A DNA stretch of 64,000 nucleotides from JADJPG01 sp964491875 (GCA_964491875.1 CAZBIC010000010.1:62001-126000); one strand, 5' to 3'; positions 16,403 to 26,740 are shown, numbered from the stretch's first letter. Numbers and translations: made by a program. The notes: generated from the sequence alone by a model not told the origin.

Positions 16403-18606
16403 TAATATCCGAGCAACTGCGTCGGCTTGTTGACGTCGTCGCCAACCTGGAAACGCGGGAAGGCTTTTGAGGAGAACGTAATTGCCCCGCCGTAGTCGGT
16501 AGACCTGCCCTGGTCTTTCAAAATTCGGAAGGTCAACGCCACGGTCCAGCTGCGGAGGTCGCGGTAAACCGTGTAGGATTGGCTCTGCACAAACTGTTCG
16601 CGGGCGTCGTAGTAATGAATCGCGCGCGCGGCCCAGTTGGGATTCACACGCAGATACGCACTGCTGAAGAGAAGGTTGTTTCCAACATTGGTGCCGTAAA
16701 AAGCGCCGCTGCGGAGATACCGATGACCAACCGTCCAGCTCCAGGTATCGTTTGGCGTAAAGGTGGCCGAGTGATTGACCTGATCCCACTCGCGCTGGTT
16801 GATGCCGTAGTTCAGTTCGGAGTTCAGCATCAGCCAGTGGAACGGCTTCAGATCGAGCTTGGAGTAAAGGTCAGCAAACGTCTCTTGATCCTCGCGCGGC
16901 TTGAGGCGCCAGTCGGTGTAGAGCGACCAGTGGACAAAATTCTCGACCCCGTCCTGACGCTTTGTCTGCAGTTTATTCTCCAGCCCGAGGCGCAGAACGT
17001 TCTGGCTGTCGATGGCGTCGATCGAACTGTAGTCGGGATACAAAATCGGGAGGAGCTCTGCCGAAGGCAGCTCGTAGTCGAACTGCGGGAGCCTGCGCGG
17101 GGGCGCGCCGGGACGCGGCACGTAGACGTAGTTGAATGAGGGCATGACGATGTGCCGGACGCCATCCACCTCGAAGAACTTGTTCTTCACGCCCGCCCAC
17201 GTCCGCGAGGCCTTGAAGGAAACCTCGGCACCGGTATTGAACACCGCGCGTTCCTCTTCCAGCGTCGTTGCACCGGGACCATCCGCTTCGCCGTAATAAG
17301 TGAAGCGTCCGCCGGCACGAGGCGTGATGTTCAGCCAGCCGAAGAAGGTCCAGGGGAGAAGCACCTGATGAAACGTGTCACCGCGCATCGCAGCGAACCG
17401 ATCCGGATCGACGAAGACGTTACGGTTCGTGTCCACGACGGCGAACTTCCGCTGGTAATAACCGAACGAGCTTTCGCTTTCGTAGAACAGCGGAGTGGGA
17501 CCGATCTGCTGGCGCAGCCCGGTGAGCTTGAGATCAGGAAGCCGTTCGACAGTTTCCTGGAACTCGTTCACGCGAGGCTGGGCGAGCAGATTGAGACTCC
17601 AGTTCGACCAGATCTGGTTCAGCTCGACGAACGTGCTAGGCTGGGTGTTCTGCCTGTGCTCCGTCTCGAAGAAGTCGCGGACGATCTGGGAGTCGCTCTG
17701 GTAACGGACCGCTGACTTGATGGTCAGGTTCGTGCGGAGAATTCCTTGATGCGTGAACCAGGCACGCTGCCGTTCCTCATCGTTCTCCGGCCCGCGACCA
17801 TCGCGGCCAGGTCGTTCGTCGTGCGTGTAGTAATACTTCGCGGTTCCCTCGCCGAATCGCGGGATGTTGTAACTCACATCCGGACCAGCGGCGAGTCCAC
17901 GACGCGAACGTTCATCAATATGAACGGCACCGCTGAGTCGCTCGTTCCAATACCACTCGTAGGTCGTCAGCAGATACGCCCCGTACTTGCTGCGGTAACC
18001 GGGCACGAACACCCAGTGATTCGGATGACGCTTGAGGTTGCGACGCCACTTCGGGAACCAGAAGACGGGCGTGTCCTTGAGATACAGCACCGCATCCTCG
18101 AACTCGATGTAGTCGCCGGGCGCAATGGTGAGGGATTTGGTGCGGATGCGGTAGCCGGGTTGATCGTAGTCGTCCGTGGTGACAATGCCGTCGGCCAGCA
18201 CGTAGACGTTGTTGGTCTGATCTCCGCTGAGCGCCGAACCCTTGACGAAGAGCGGCGGCTGGCCGGCCTTGAACTCCGTGGCGAGGATCTTTCCCGACTT
18301 GAAATTGTACTCCATGCGCTCGCCATACCAGACATCGGGCCCCTGCTGCAGGCGAACCTGGCCCTCGGCTTGCACCTGGCCCGAGTCCTGATCGAGCCTG
18401 GCCTTCCTCGCCGTCAACACCGCGTCGCCATACCGAACGGTTACTCCGTTGGTATAGGTGATCGTTCCACTGGCGAGATCAAATGAGAGACTGTTCTCCT
18501 CTGACGTAATCTCGAAACGATTCACTGTCGCCTCTGCAGCGCGCGAGCCTGCCAACGTTCCCAGCAGGCACGCAAAAGACAAAATCAAGATGTGGAGTCG
18601 GCGCAT
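16402..18606 (-). CDS. lptD: LPS-assembly protein LptD (OstA) family outer-membrane protein
   Basis: A 734-aa protein from ATG 18606, which gives a clean signal peptide (MRRLHILILSFACLLGTLAG...). Residues about 30-150 are the OstA/LptA-like beta-taco (FEITSEENSLSFDLASGTIT, then ARLDQDSGQVQAEGQVRLQQG). Residues about 165-725 form the beta-barrel, rich in aromatic strands such as YYYTHDERPGR and YEWYWNERL, and include the barrel-start motif VFWFPKWRRNLKRHPN. LptD inserts LPS into the outer leaflet, so its presence implies an LPS-bearing outer membrane. The protein ends GY immediately before the IS630 remnant. The expected LptE partner and other Lpt genes are not in the window. The cysteines used for disulfides in E. 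coli LptD are not evident. Confidence 0.88.
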   Translation of the reverse strand: MRRLHILILSFACLLGTLAGSRAAEATVNRFEITSEENSLSFDLASGTITYTNGVTVRYGDAVLTARKARLDQDSGQVQAEGQVRLQQGPDVWYGERMEYNFKSGKILATEFKAGQPPLFVKGSALSGDQTNNVYVLADGIVTTDDYDQPGYRIRTKSLTIAPGDYIEFEDAVLYLKDTPVFWFPKWRRNLKRHPNHWVFVPGYRSKYGAYLLTTYEWYWNERLSGAVHIDERSRRGLAAGPDVSYNIPRFGEGTAKYYYTHDERPGRDGRGPENDEERQRAWFTHQGILRTNLTIKSAVRYQSDSQIVRDFFETEHRQNTQPSTFVELNQIWSNWSLNLLAQPRVNEFQETVERLPDLKLTGLRQQIGPTPLFYESESSFGYYQRKFAVVDTNRNVFVDPDRFAAMRGDTFHQVLLPWTFFGWLNITPRAGGRFTYYGEADGPGATTLEEERAVFNTGAEVSFKASRTWAGVKNKFFEVDGVRHIVMPSFNYVYVPRPGAPPRRLPQFDYELPSAELLPILYPDYSSIDAIDSQNVLRLGLENKLQTKRQDGVENFVHWSLYTDWRLKPREDQETFADLYSKLDLKPFHWLMLNSELNYGINQREWDQVNHSATFTPNDTWSWTVGHRYLRSGAFYGTNVGNNLLFSSAYLRVNPNWAARAIHYYDAREQFVQSQSYTVYRDLRSWTVALTFRILKDQGRSTDYGGAITFSSKAFPRFQVGDDVNKPTQLLGY

Positions 18607-18677
18607 TCGGCGAGGACAGTGAAGCAAATGGCGCGTCCCACTGCCAAGCAAGGAGTTCGCGGGCGTTGGTAAAGAAA

Positions 18678-18704
18678 AAGCCGGTCCCTCAGCGAGACCG
18701 GCTT
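18678..18704 (-). terminator. Rho-independent terminator of the lamin-tail/CotH gene
   Basis: A perfect 9-bp stem, AAGCCGGTC with GACCGGCTT, and a 9-nt loop. On the minus strand it is followed by a T-rich run (TTTTTCTTT). It lies 26 nt past the stop at 18730. Confidence 0.85.
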
Positions 18705-18729
18705 GTTGAATCTTTTGTTCGCCTTGTGG

Positions 18730-21700
18730 TTACGGCTGCCGTGGCAGCACGACGCGGTAGTAACGGTTGGTGGTCCAGTTCGGGTCCGCGAACTCGGCCA
18801 CGAAGTTCGTGGCGCGACCGGCCACATCCGCCAGCTTCTGCCAAGGCGCACCGAGGGCATCCGTGTATTGAACCGAGTAGGTGCGGTTGGAGATCGCGGC
18901 GAATTGAACGGCCGCAGCACCCACCGAAATGTTCTCCTCGATCTTGAGGTAGCTCAGGCTGTTCGTCGGATCCGTGCCCGCGAGGAACTCCGCCCGGTTG
19001 CTCATGCCGTCGCTGTCCAAGTCGCCGGACGCATCGGCGACGTTGTTGGTGTCAAGCCCCAGCTCCTGTTCCACGAGATCCGGAATTCCATCACGATCCG
19101 AGTCCGCCAGGACGCGGATGTTGAACGTGGTGGTCGCGCCCGGGGCCGTGTTGGCGTCATTGTAAACCACGATGCGCATGACGAAGTTCGACGAAAGAAT
19201 GTTATTCGTCAGGTTCAGCAAGGCGCTGGTCGTGTTCAGCGTGATGAAGTTCGTGCCGTACTCACCCGAATTCGTATTGATGACGACCGACCCCACATTA
19301 CGACGCCAGCTGTAGGCGAACCGGTTGGGATTTCCCGTCACGGCGACGCTCAATGAGAATTCACTTCCAGCCGCCACCACGAGGTCGGTGGGACGCTGGA
19401 CAATCACCGGCGCAATCCATGGCACGAGTCGCGCAGCCGCGCTGGTAACGGTGTCGACCGAATCAGTCACGATACATCGATAGTCGCCCTCGTCATCCAG
19501 TTGCACGTTGGTAACCGTCAACGAGGATTGATTGGCTCCGGGGATGTTGACGCCATTAAACTGCCACTGATACGTGACTCCGGAATTCACACTGTTGGCC
19601 ACGACGGTGAAGGTGACGTTCGTGCCGTTGGGCAGGTTCGCCGCTTTCGGGTCCGGTTTGATGTAAACCGAACGGCTGACCGGGTTCTGGGTAATGGAAG
19701 GCGGCAACAACACGGTGAGCTCAGCCGTGGCGCTTTGCGCGCTGCCGGCCGAGTTCAAGATGGTCACACTGTAGAGTCCTGCCTGGCGTGTCAGAAGATT
19801 GTTCAACGTCAGAGTGGGTCCATTGGCTCCCTCGATGTTGATGCCGTTGAAACGCCACTGGTAGAAGAACGGTGCCGTGCCTTCAACCACAACGCTCATG
19901 GTGGCAGAACGCCCTTCCACACCGGAGGTAGACGCCGGTTGAGTAAAGATTGTTGGAGGCGTACCGCCGGGCACATACGAGAGGCCACCCGAAGGACCAA
20001 CCGCAACCCAGTTCGTCGGGTCATTGCCGTAGGCTGATTCCACCAACCGCTGCAAGGAGGCGCCGCCACCGTCCGCCGTGACCGGCCATGGAGCGGTATC
20101 ACGATACTCGACCTCGTCTGCGATGATGTAAGGCACGCCGTTGGTCGTGGCAACGCCCGGCTTCTTCAGCTCGATGCGGCCGCCCGCATTGTCCAGCTTG
20201 CCGCCATACGGACCAAACACCTGCACGTCGGCCGCCAGGTCATACTTCGCGCGAAATGCCGCCTCGGCGACTGAATCCGCCGCATCAATATTCGCCACGA
20301 TCACAGCCTTGCCCGCGGGCATGGTAACACCCTGCGGGAAGGTGAAGTCCACCAGCTCAGTGAGCTTCCACGTATTGGTCGGCGCCGCAGAATCGAAGAG
20401 GCGCACTTCCGCGCCGGTGATGTTGCGAAGCTCGATGAACTCGTCCACGGAATTATCGTTCGTTCCGATGTCGAGCGGGTGATACATGATCTCGCTGATG
20501 ACGACCGGACCCACCTTGGGACCGGCGTTGGCCGCACCCAAGGTCTGCGCAGATTGAGCCACGAAGAAAGTGTTGGTCTGGCTGTTCGTGTAGCGCCCGA
20601 AGGAAACACCGACCTCACCCGCGCCGAACTGTTCGCCCTGCGCGTAGCCAGTCAGTTCGCCGGCCGAGTTTCCAGAATAGATCCAGGCCTCGTCGTTGTT
20701 GGAACTGAATGCGAAACCAAGGCCGCCCGCGTTGAACTGCGATTCATCAAAGGTGATAAAGCCGCCGGCGGGAATGGTCGTCCCATTTGGAATGCGATAC
20801 TTCTTCGGCGTGAGCGTATCGTCGGTGATATACCACCCGCCAATGTCAGCGACGCTGGCTGAAGGATTGTGAAGCTCAATGACGTCCACTTGGGGAAGCA
20901 GGGATGAGGAGAGAACTTCGTTGACCACGACCCGCGCGAAGGCCGGCGGAGCGGGATCATTGTTTCCAGGGGAACCGCTCAGCTGACCGCTGGCGCGCCA
21001 CTGCGCCTTGCTATCCCAGCTGTCCGGCTCGGCGTTTTCATCCACGACAACCAGCGAGAAGCCCTGGCCGTCGGTGACGGGATACCACTTGTTGTTGTAG
21101 CTGAAGTCGTGAATCTCCTCGTTGACCGCGTCCACAAGACGAATGCGTTCCCCGGCACTGTCGAGATTACCCGCAAACTGGCCGGCCACCGGGAGACTCG
21201 CACCATAACGAGCGTTGAAAGCATTCGTGTTCCGCACCACCAACGCGCGCGCGCCCGGCGCCAGGCTGGTGACAGCACTGCCGGAGAAGGCGAAGTCAAT
21301 GCCGCCCTCGAAGCGGACTCCATTGAGATCCAGTGTGACACTTCCCGAGATGTTCTTCACCTCAATATACTCAAATTCCTGAGCCTCGACCGTGTTGGTG
21401 CTTCCGGCCACCGGAGCCGGATTATACATAATCTCCGTCACGCGAAGATGCTTCTGCAGATCGCTCGAAAGGTCTGGAGTCGTGAAGCTGTCCACCTGGC
21501 GACCGATCGTGTCCGTGATGAGAATGGTTTCACCGCGCGCGGAAAGCTGGCCCTTGTAGCCGCCGATGACGAACAGGCCCTGGCCGCGACGCGGTTCGGT
21601 CGTGCGAGTCTTGAACCCATTCAAATCACGCGCGACATAGATGACGCCGTTATCCGGAATGATCGTGCCGGGCCTGAACGTGAAGTCCACCCCGCCACCA

Positions 21701-24507
21701 ATCTTCCAGCCGGAAATATCAAGCGCGAGGGACGTGGGGTTCGTAACGCAGATGTATTCCTGCAATTGATTGCCCCCGGACGGATTCACCTCAGCCGAAA
21801 AGATGCGAATGACGGCATTGGCTGGTTGCGTCAGCGGAATGCCCGCGTTGTTCGTCCGATAGATGCCAATGGGTTTGGCGCCGTTGGCGATGCTGTGAGT
21901 CTCGTTGAAATGAATGCGGCGCAGGTTGATGAACTCGTTGAAGAGTTCGTTGATCGCGTTGGTTAGCGGCTTGTTGGACGCCGTCCACGTCGAATAGCCC
22001 CACGATGCACGGTCGAGGAACGCCTCCGTCCAGATCATGTTCGTCATGTGCCGGATGTGGCTCTCCAACAACCGTGATTCCGCCGGTACTCCAGGCTCCA
22101 GAACCCAGTTATCCAGCACCGTGCGCATGCGGCGCAGCAGCATCTGGCGGGTTTCAGGAAGGGCGATAATCGTATCGTAGATGCGGTTATAGCTGCTCCC
22201 GTCGCAGGCAATAATGGTGGAGCCACCATACAGAGGATGGCTCTTGCAACTGTCGTTGATGGCGTCGAGCGGCGTGATGCCGCCGTAGCGCTGACCCCAG
22301 GAAGCGTTCATGTCGAACGGGATGATGCGCCACAGACCGTCGCCGAAGGTGTCGCGATAGATGGACATGTTCGCCCACACGTCGTCGTTTTCGGCGCACC
22401 ATCGCGCGCCGGCGAGGTGGTTGATGACCTGCGGAATGTCGAGCATGTCGTAGGCTGCGGCGCGACGCTGGGCAAGATTAGTGGGTTGTCCCGGCGGGAA
22501 ATTGGTTTCGTTGATGGCACGAACGAGAACCTGATAGTCGGCGTGGTCGGTAAGTGGCGGCGGCGACTTCTTCTGAAATACGCCGGTGCTGCTCTCCGAA
22601 GGAAGGGCATTGCCGACCGCCTTGTAGAGAGCGCCCGCCGGATCGTAGCCCATGCGTGCGACCTGCTCCTCGTCGATCACATCGTTGTGGAAGACCAGTC
22701 CGTAAAACTGACCGTTGAGCTGGGCTCGGACCGGATAGAAGAACGGTGCTTTCGCGCCCATCTGCTCCAGCAACCAGAATGAGAGATGCTGCCGTATGTA
22801 AGCTGGATCGAGGAACTCCGCCATGAACGAGGTCTTGCGGATTCGTGGAAACTCAGGGAGATGACGGAACAGGTGTTCGCGGTTGAACTCCAGTCGGTGA
22901 GACTTCTTGTTCTGCCCGGCCGAGGTGTTGCCGCGCAATTCCATCAGGACATTGTCGTAGAGTTCACCGTCGTAAAAGACCGCCACACGCCCGCCGTTCT
23001 CGGAATCCGCCCCCGTCTGCGAGGTTTGCGGTGTGATGCGCGGCGCCTGAAGCACACCAGAGGCTGCGAACAGGTGGAAGATGGGCAGCTTGCTGGTGAC
23101 ATAACCCGGGTTCACCATAGTGCCGAGATATTCCGCCGAGTCAGCCGGGTTCGCAAAGAGCGGGTAGCGCGACTGGTTGCCGCGAACATCCGTCGCGCGG
23201 AAAAACCAGCGGACCATCTGGCTGTTTGTCGAGATCGTGGATGGGATGGTCCCGCCGTAGAGACCGTCTCCGGCAAGGCCGTCTCCGTGCTGCCCGTCAT
23301 CGAACATCGGTGCTTCGACCTCTGCATCGAACATCACGCGATAACGCATCACGACATTCGAGATCGCGAAGAACGTGGGAGAGAGTTTGAGTGTCACCTG
23401 AATGTCGTCGTTGTCGAGCGGCACATTCGGCGAATGAGCAACGTCGTAAATCGCCGGACCGGGATTCGCGATGCCGCCGGAGTTGGCCACACCGGGAGTC
23501 GGCGTCGTGAAATACAGCGGGCCGGGCGCTGGAGAAGGTTCGCCGGTGAGAATCAGTTCGCAGGCGACGAGGAAATCGATATCCGCTGCGCTCTGGTTCA
23601 ACCCCTGAATCGCGAGGATGTTCGTCCCGGGCTGGAGCATCAGCGCTCCAAAGCGATATTCTTCCAAGGTCGATGCGGAATGGGTGTTCGTCGCAGCCGA
23701 ATTGAACGTGAGCGTTTCAGGCGCGTTCGCCTGCACCACGGGAACGCCATTGACGAACGCAGCGAAGCCATCGTCATAGCGAATCTTCAAGGTCATCAGT
23801 TTAACCTCGGTCGGATTGTTGACCACGAACGGCAGGCGAATGTAGGCCGAGGCGTTGACGTTCGACATCGAGGTTCCCACATCGGTCTTGGTCTGAGACC
23901 GGACCGGCGTGTTCGCCGTGACGCTGTAACCCACCCCATTGGTGCCCGCGCGCCACGCGCTGTCATTGAACGATGCCAGCATCCAGTTCGTGCCGTCGTT
24001 GCCGTTGGAGGGAATCGTTACCCTCGCCGGCGCATTGGTCGGTACTGCGATAACGCTTGGGGTAAGCACCGCGGTGCCGTAGGATACGTCTGGAGTCTGC
24101 GGGGGATACGCCGGGGCAAATTCCGTCGCGACAACACCATTCGGATCGATCAACGCCAGATACTCTCCGCCCGCCGCGAGTTGAAACCCGGTTTGAAGCG
24201 CCGCTCCGGGCACGGATCGTTCCGGCGTCGTTGCGAAAACGATCATGAACGCACCCGGATTGATGTTCGTGGCGGGAAAGATCCACTTGGTGGGGTTGCT
24301 CGCAGAATCAGTCAGCGACCAGTTCAGAAGGTTCACCGTGTTGGTGCTGACGTTCTGAATCTCAATCCAGTCCGAAGTTTGACTGGCGTTGGTCAGGCTG
24401 CGCGTATTGCTTGCCATGAATTCTGAAATGACGAGGGGGCTGGCCGCTTGAAGAGTGGGAAGTGCCAGACCAAGGAGAGAGGAAATGACGAACGACAGTC
24501 TTTTCAT
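18730..24507 (-). CDS. Giant secreted lamin-tail / CotH kinase / Ig-like protein
   Basis: A 1,925-aa protein from ATG 24507 (MKRLSFVISSLLGLALPTLQA, a clear signal peptide); the ORF extends further 5' but with non-family sequence. Order by approximate residue: lamin-tail domain 25-85 (VISEFMASNTRSL); jelly-roll module 150-325 (DDGFAAFVNGVPV); CotH kinase-like domain 500-760 (ELRGNTSAGQNKKSHRLEF, then IIPFDMNASWG); four further lamin-tail domains near 900, 1025, 1195 and 1335 (ISEIMYHPLD); three Ig-like modules 1518-1795 (FYQWRFNGINIEG); thrombospondin type-3 calcium repeats 1800-1845 (DSDRDGIPDLVE); and a C-terminal module ending YYRVVLP. CotH proteins phosphorylate spore-coat proteins in Bacillus; here it likely acts on an extracellular or surface protein. 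It is probably an exported surface or matrix protein. Confidence 0.9.
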   Translation of the reverse strand: MKRLSFVISSLLGLALPTLQAASPLVISEFMASNTRSLTNASQTSDWIEIQNVSTNTVNLLNWSLTDSASNPTKWIFPATNINPGAFMIVFATTPERSVPGAALQTGFQLAAGGEYLALIDPNGVVATEFAPAYPPQTPDVSYGTAVLTPSVIAVPTNAPARVTIPSNGNDGTNWMLASFNDSAWRAGTNGVGYSVTANTPVRSQTKTDVGTSMSNVNASAYIRLPFVVNNPTEVKLMTLKIRYDDGFAAFVNGVPVVQANAPETLTFNSAATNTHSASTLEEYRFGALMLQPGTNILAIQGLNQSAADIDFLVACELILTGEPSPAPGPLYFTTPTPGVANSGGIANPGPAIYDVAHSPNVPLDNDDIQVTLKLSPTFFAISNVVMRYRVMFDAEVEAPMFDDGQHGDGLAGDGLYGGTIPSTISTNSQMVRWFFRATDVRGNQSRYPLFANPADSAEYLGTMVNPGYVTSKLPIFHLFAASGVLQAPRITPQTSQTGADSENGGRVAVFYDGELYDNVLMELRGNTSAGQNKKSHRLEFNREHLFRHLPEFPRIRKTSFMAEFLDPAYIRQHLSFWLLEQMGAKAPFFYPVRAQLNGQFYGLVFHNDVIDEEQVARMGYDPAGALYKAVGNALPSESSTGVFQKKSPPPLTDHADYQVLVRAINETNFPPGQPTNLAQRRAAAYDMLDIPQVINHLAGARWCAENDDVWANMSIYRDTFGDGLWRIIPFDMNASWGQRYGGITPLDAINDSCKSHPLYGGSTIIACDGSSYNRIYDTIIALPETRQMLLRRMRTVLDNWVLEPGVPAESRLLESHIRHMTNMIWTEAFLDRASWGYSTWTASNKPLTNAINELFNEFINLRRIHFNETHSIANGAKPIGIYRTNNAGIPLTQPANAVIRIFSAEVNPSGGNQLQEYICVTNPTSLALDISGWKIGGGVDFTFRPGTIIPDNGVIYVARDLNGFKTRTTEPRRGQGLFVIGGYKGQLSARGETILITDTIGRQVDSFTTPDLSSDLQKHLRVTEIMYNPAPVAGSTNTVEAQEFEYIEVKNISGSVTLDLNGVRFEGGIDFAFSGSAVTSLAPGARALVVRNTNAFNARYGASLPVAGQFAGNLDSAGERIRLVDAVNEEIHDFSYNNKWYPVTDGQGFSLVVVDENAEPDSWDSKAQWRASGQLSGSPGNNDPAPPAFARVVVNEVLSSSLLPQVDVIELHNPSASVADIGGWYITDDTLTPKKYRIPNGTTIPAGGFITFDESQFNAGGLGFAFSSNNDEAWIYSGNSAGELTGYAQGEQFGAGEVGVSFGRYTNSQTNTFFVAQSAQTLGAANAGPKVGPVVISEIMYHPLDIGTNDNSVDEFIELRNITGAEVRLFDSAAPTNTWKLTELVDFTFPQGVTMPAGKAVIVANIDAADSVAEAAFRAKYDLAADVQVFGPYGGKLDNAGGRIELKKPGVATTNGVPYIIADEVEYRDTAPWPVTADGGGASLQRLVESAYGNDPTNWVAVGPSGGLSYVPGGTPPTIFTQPASTSGVEGRSATMSVVVEGTAPFFYQWRFNGINIEGANGPTLTLNNLLTRQAGLYSVTILNSAGSAQSATAELTVLLPPSITQNPVSRSVYIKPDPKAANLPNGTNVTFTVVANSVNSGVTYQWQFNGVNIPGANQSSLTVTNVQLDDEGDYRCIVTDSVDTVTSAAARLVPWIAPVIVQRPTDLVVAAGSEFSLSVAVTGNPNRFAYSWRRNVGSVVINTNSGEYGTNFITLNTTSALLNLTNNILSSNFVMRIVVYNDANTAPGATTTFNIRVLADSDRDGIPDLVEQELGLDTNNVADASGDLDSDGMSNRAEFLAGTDPTNSLSYLKIEENISVGAAAVQFAAISNRTYSVQYTDALGAPWQKLADVAGRATNFVAEFADPNWTTNRYYRVVLPRQP

Positions 24508-24523
24508 AGGTTGATGCGGGTTG

Positions 24524-24541
24524 TGTGACAAAGCTGTCACA
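24524..24541. promoter_or_regulatory. Inverted repeat upstream of the lamin-tail/CotH gene
   Basis: TGTGACA and TGTCACA form a perfect 7-bp dyad around a 4-nt centre, 16 nt before the ATG at 24507. It could be a leader hairpin or a repressor site. The spacing and symmetry are Crp/Fnr-like in style, but no partner regulator is known here. Confidence 0.35.
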
Positions 24542-24640
24542 ACCTCATCGGAATTGGAACAGGTTTTTTGACGGGAGTGCCCGCAATCGGGTGCAACCAG
24601 CCTTCTGCTGACCCTTAAGCAGCAACAGACTTGATGGGGT

Positions 24641-26719
24641 CTAAAACCGTGTCGGGGCGCTCCAACGCCCATCCTGCCAGGCCCGAGCCATCAGCTTCGC
24701 GCCGGACGGAACATTAACCGGCGTCTCGTATGCCGTTGCCTTTGGCGACGGCTGTCCGCCTGAGAGCCGAGGATCGGAACCATCAAGGGTGAAATAGATT
24801 CTCGCGGCGCTCGCGGAGAGCGTCACGCGTCCTCGATCGCCGCCCTGCCCCGCTCCGGCGGCGGCGACTTCCGGCGTGGCAATGAACTGGCGATCAACCC
24901 ACGCCATCCGCTGGGCGATGAATCCCTTCATGTAGTTGATCTCGTCTTCGTAGCTTTTCCCCACGAAGGTATTGGGCCAGATGCGGCGGCTCAGAATCGG
25001 CCAGCGCTGGAAGTTCCGAACTCGCGCTTCACCCAAGTCCGCCACCAGCGCATCGATGCGGGCATTGAGATTCGACAAGCTGAAAACCGTCGCTCGCACC
25101 TCCGCCAATCTGTCCGCGTAGCGTTGACCAAAATCCGGATCTTCAAACAGCCGTCGGAAATAGGAATACTGCTGATCGTCCAACTGCGGCCAGTACCAGT
25201 ATTCGGCGATCTGCCCCTGCTTTCCATTGGCGTTGCCGTAGCTGAGGTTCCAATCCCAGATCGGCTCCATCTTGATCTTCCCGCCGCGGTCCTTCTGGAA
25301 AAACGTGCTGAACCGGAAACCATCGATGTTCTTCGTGAGCTCCACGATCAGGTGATGGTCGATGAACGAATCAACATCGATATACGCGGCGTAGCCTTTC
25401 ACGGGATCCTTGAACTCCGGTCCGTAAAGCACGCGCTCGAACTCATTCAAATGCCGCTGCAGCCACGCCTTCTGAAGCGGCGTGATTTCGTCGTCCTTCG
25501 GCTCGACGTAGAAAAACTCGTTGCCCTGCCCGGTGCGGAAAGTTTCTTCGGCACCACGGTTGAAGCCTTGGTTCATCTGGTCGAAGTTTTGAACTCGCAC
25601 CTGGCCATCGACCCGCCGCGGAGGCTGGACTTGGAAACGGAACTGTTCCTCGACCGGCATATCACGCCGCATGCGCCGTCCGCCGCCCGTCGCCGGCATG
25701 AACCCATTCGGGTCGGCCGGAAAACCTCCCGGCCCGCTTTGATAACCGCCGCGCGATCCACCACCGCCGCCGCCGAAACTGGGACGCCCCTCAACCGTCG
25801 GCTCGGTTTCTCCGCGATCATCCCAGTGGTCCTTCTTGAAAATGTAGCCGCCAGAAATGGCTGGTTCCGCCTTATCGTCCGGGGACAGCTTCGCGATATT
25901 CACGCGCCCCTTGCTGCGCTTGATCTTTTCCTCGAGCACGTAGACGCCCATGTAGTGGCGCTTGCTCATTCGGCCGCCCACTTGATTCAGGAACAGCTCC
26001 ACGAACTTCGTGCGCGACGCATGACGTCCCATCTGGCGACTGAGGTCGTAGGTCAGCACGTCGCGCAACAACGTCTTGTCCGGATACGGCGCGTAGAGCA
26101 CCCAGTCGCTGTCCTCCGGAAATCCAAGAATCGAAACCGAGAGCGACTGCCCGGCGTCGTCACGAGTCTTGAGCGAGAAGGAGCGCTTAAGATAACGCAG
26201 CGAGGAGTGCCCGCGTAAATTGAGATCACCGCGTCCGTCAAAATCTGGCTCGGCGATGATCGCGCTCTGCCCGTTCTTCTCGTCGATGAACCGCACTGAG
26301 CTCTTAACCTTCGGCTCGCGGAGGATCTCCTTTCCGAACGTGTTCAGGATCACGATAGGCAGGTTGCTGGTGAAACTCTCGAGCTCCTTTTCAATGATGG
26401 TGTAGGTCTGCGAAAGCACCGGACCGACCGCCTTTCCGCCATCGAAGACGCGCGCGCGCACCTGGGTCGTCCCAGTCAATCGAAGTTCCGCCGGGAACAG
26501 TTCGGACTTCTCGGAAGGATCGCTGCCGTCGAGGGTGTAGCGCACCGTCCCGGCTCCGGTTGCGCTACCGGCGGCGACTTGAACCGACCCGGCAAAAACG
26601 CCTCCGCCAGGGGAAAACTTGGGCAGCGGACCGGCCGGTTTCTCCACCTTCGGCGTCGCCGCCAGGCAGACCGTAAGCAGGAGACTCCAAATCATTGCCG
26701 CCGCAACAATTCGCCGCAT
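24641..26719 (-). CDS. CotH kinase family protein with chitobiase-type C-terminal domains
   Basis: A 692-aa protein from ATG 26719 (MRRIVAAAMIWSLLLTVCLA, signal peptide); ATG 26740 adds seven residues and is possible. A CHB_HEX_C-like module carries TLDGSDPS near residue 58. The CotH domain spans about 105-560: NLRGHSSLRYLKRSFSLK, then VYVLEEKIKRSKGRVNI with the nucleotide-binding Lys region, and MEPIWDWNLSYGN with the Asp/Asn metal site. A Gly-rich, Arg-tailed insertion (about 306-351) interrupts the kinase. A second CHB_HEX_C-like motif (YFTLDGSDPRLSGG) closes the protein. It is followed by the other CotH gene 133 nt downstream on the same strand, so the two may be co-expressed. Confidence 0.88.
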   Translation of the reverse strand: MRRIVAAAMIWSLLLTVCLAATPKVEKPAGPLPKFSPGGGVFAGSVQVAAGSATGAGTVRYTLDGSDPSEKSELFPAELRLTGTTQVRARVFDGGKAVGPVLSQTYTIIEKELESFTSNLPIVILNTFGKEILREPKVKSSVRFIDEKNGQSAIIAEPDFDGRGDLNLRGHSSLRYLKRSFSLKTRDDAGQSLSVSILGFPEDSDWVLYAPYPDKTLLRDVLTYDLSRQMGRHASRTKFVELFLNQVGGRMSKRHYMGVYVLEEKIKRSKGRVNIAKLSPDDKAEPAISGGYIFKKDHWDDRGETEPTVEGRPSFGGGGGGSRGGYQSGPGGFPADPNGFMPATGGGRRMRRDMPVEEQFRFQVQPPRRVDGQVRVQNFDQMNQGFNRGAEETFRTGQGNEFFYVEPKDDEITPLQKAWLQRHLNEFERVLYGPEFKDPVKGYAAYIDVDSFIDHHLIVELTKNIDGFRFSTFFQKDRGGKIKMEPIWDWNLSYGNANGKQGQIAEYWYWPQLDDQQYSYFRRLFEDPDFGQRYADRLAEVRATVFSLSNLNARIDALVADLGEARVRNFQRWPILSRRIWPNTFVGKSYEDEINYMKGFIAQRMAWVDRQFIATPEVAAAGAGQGGDRGRVTLSASAARIYFTLDGSDPRLSGGQPSPKATAYETPVNVPSGAKLMARAWQDGRWSAPTRF

Positions 26720-26740
26720 GGTTCGAGAACACTCGGGCAT

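Noticed and set aside
22786..24426. 546-aa plus-strand open frame
   Set aside because: Antisense to the lamin-tail/CotH gene, whose domains and signal peptide are clear on the other strand.
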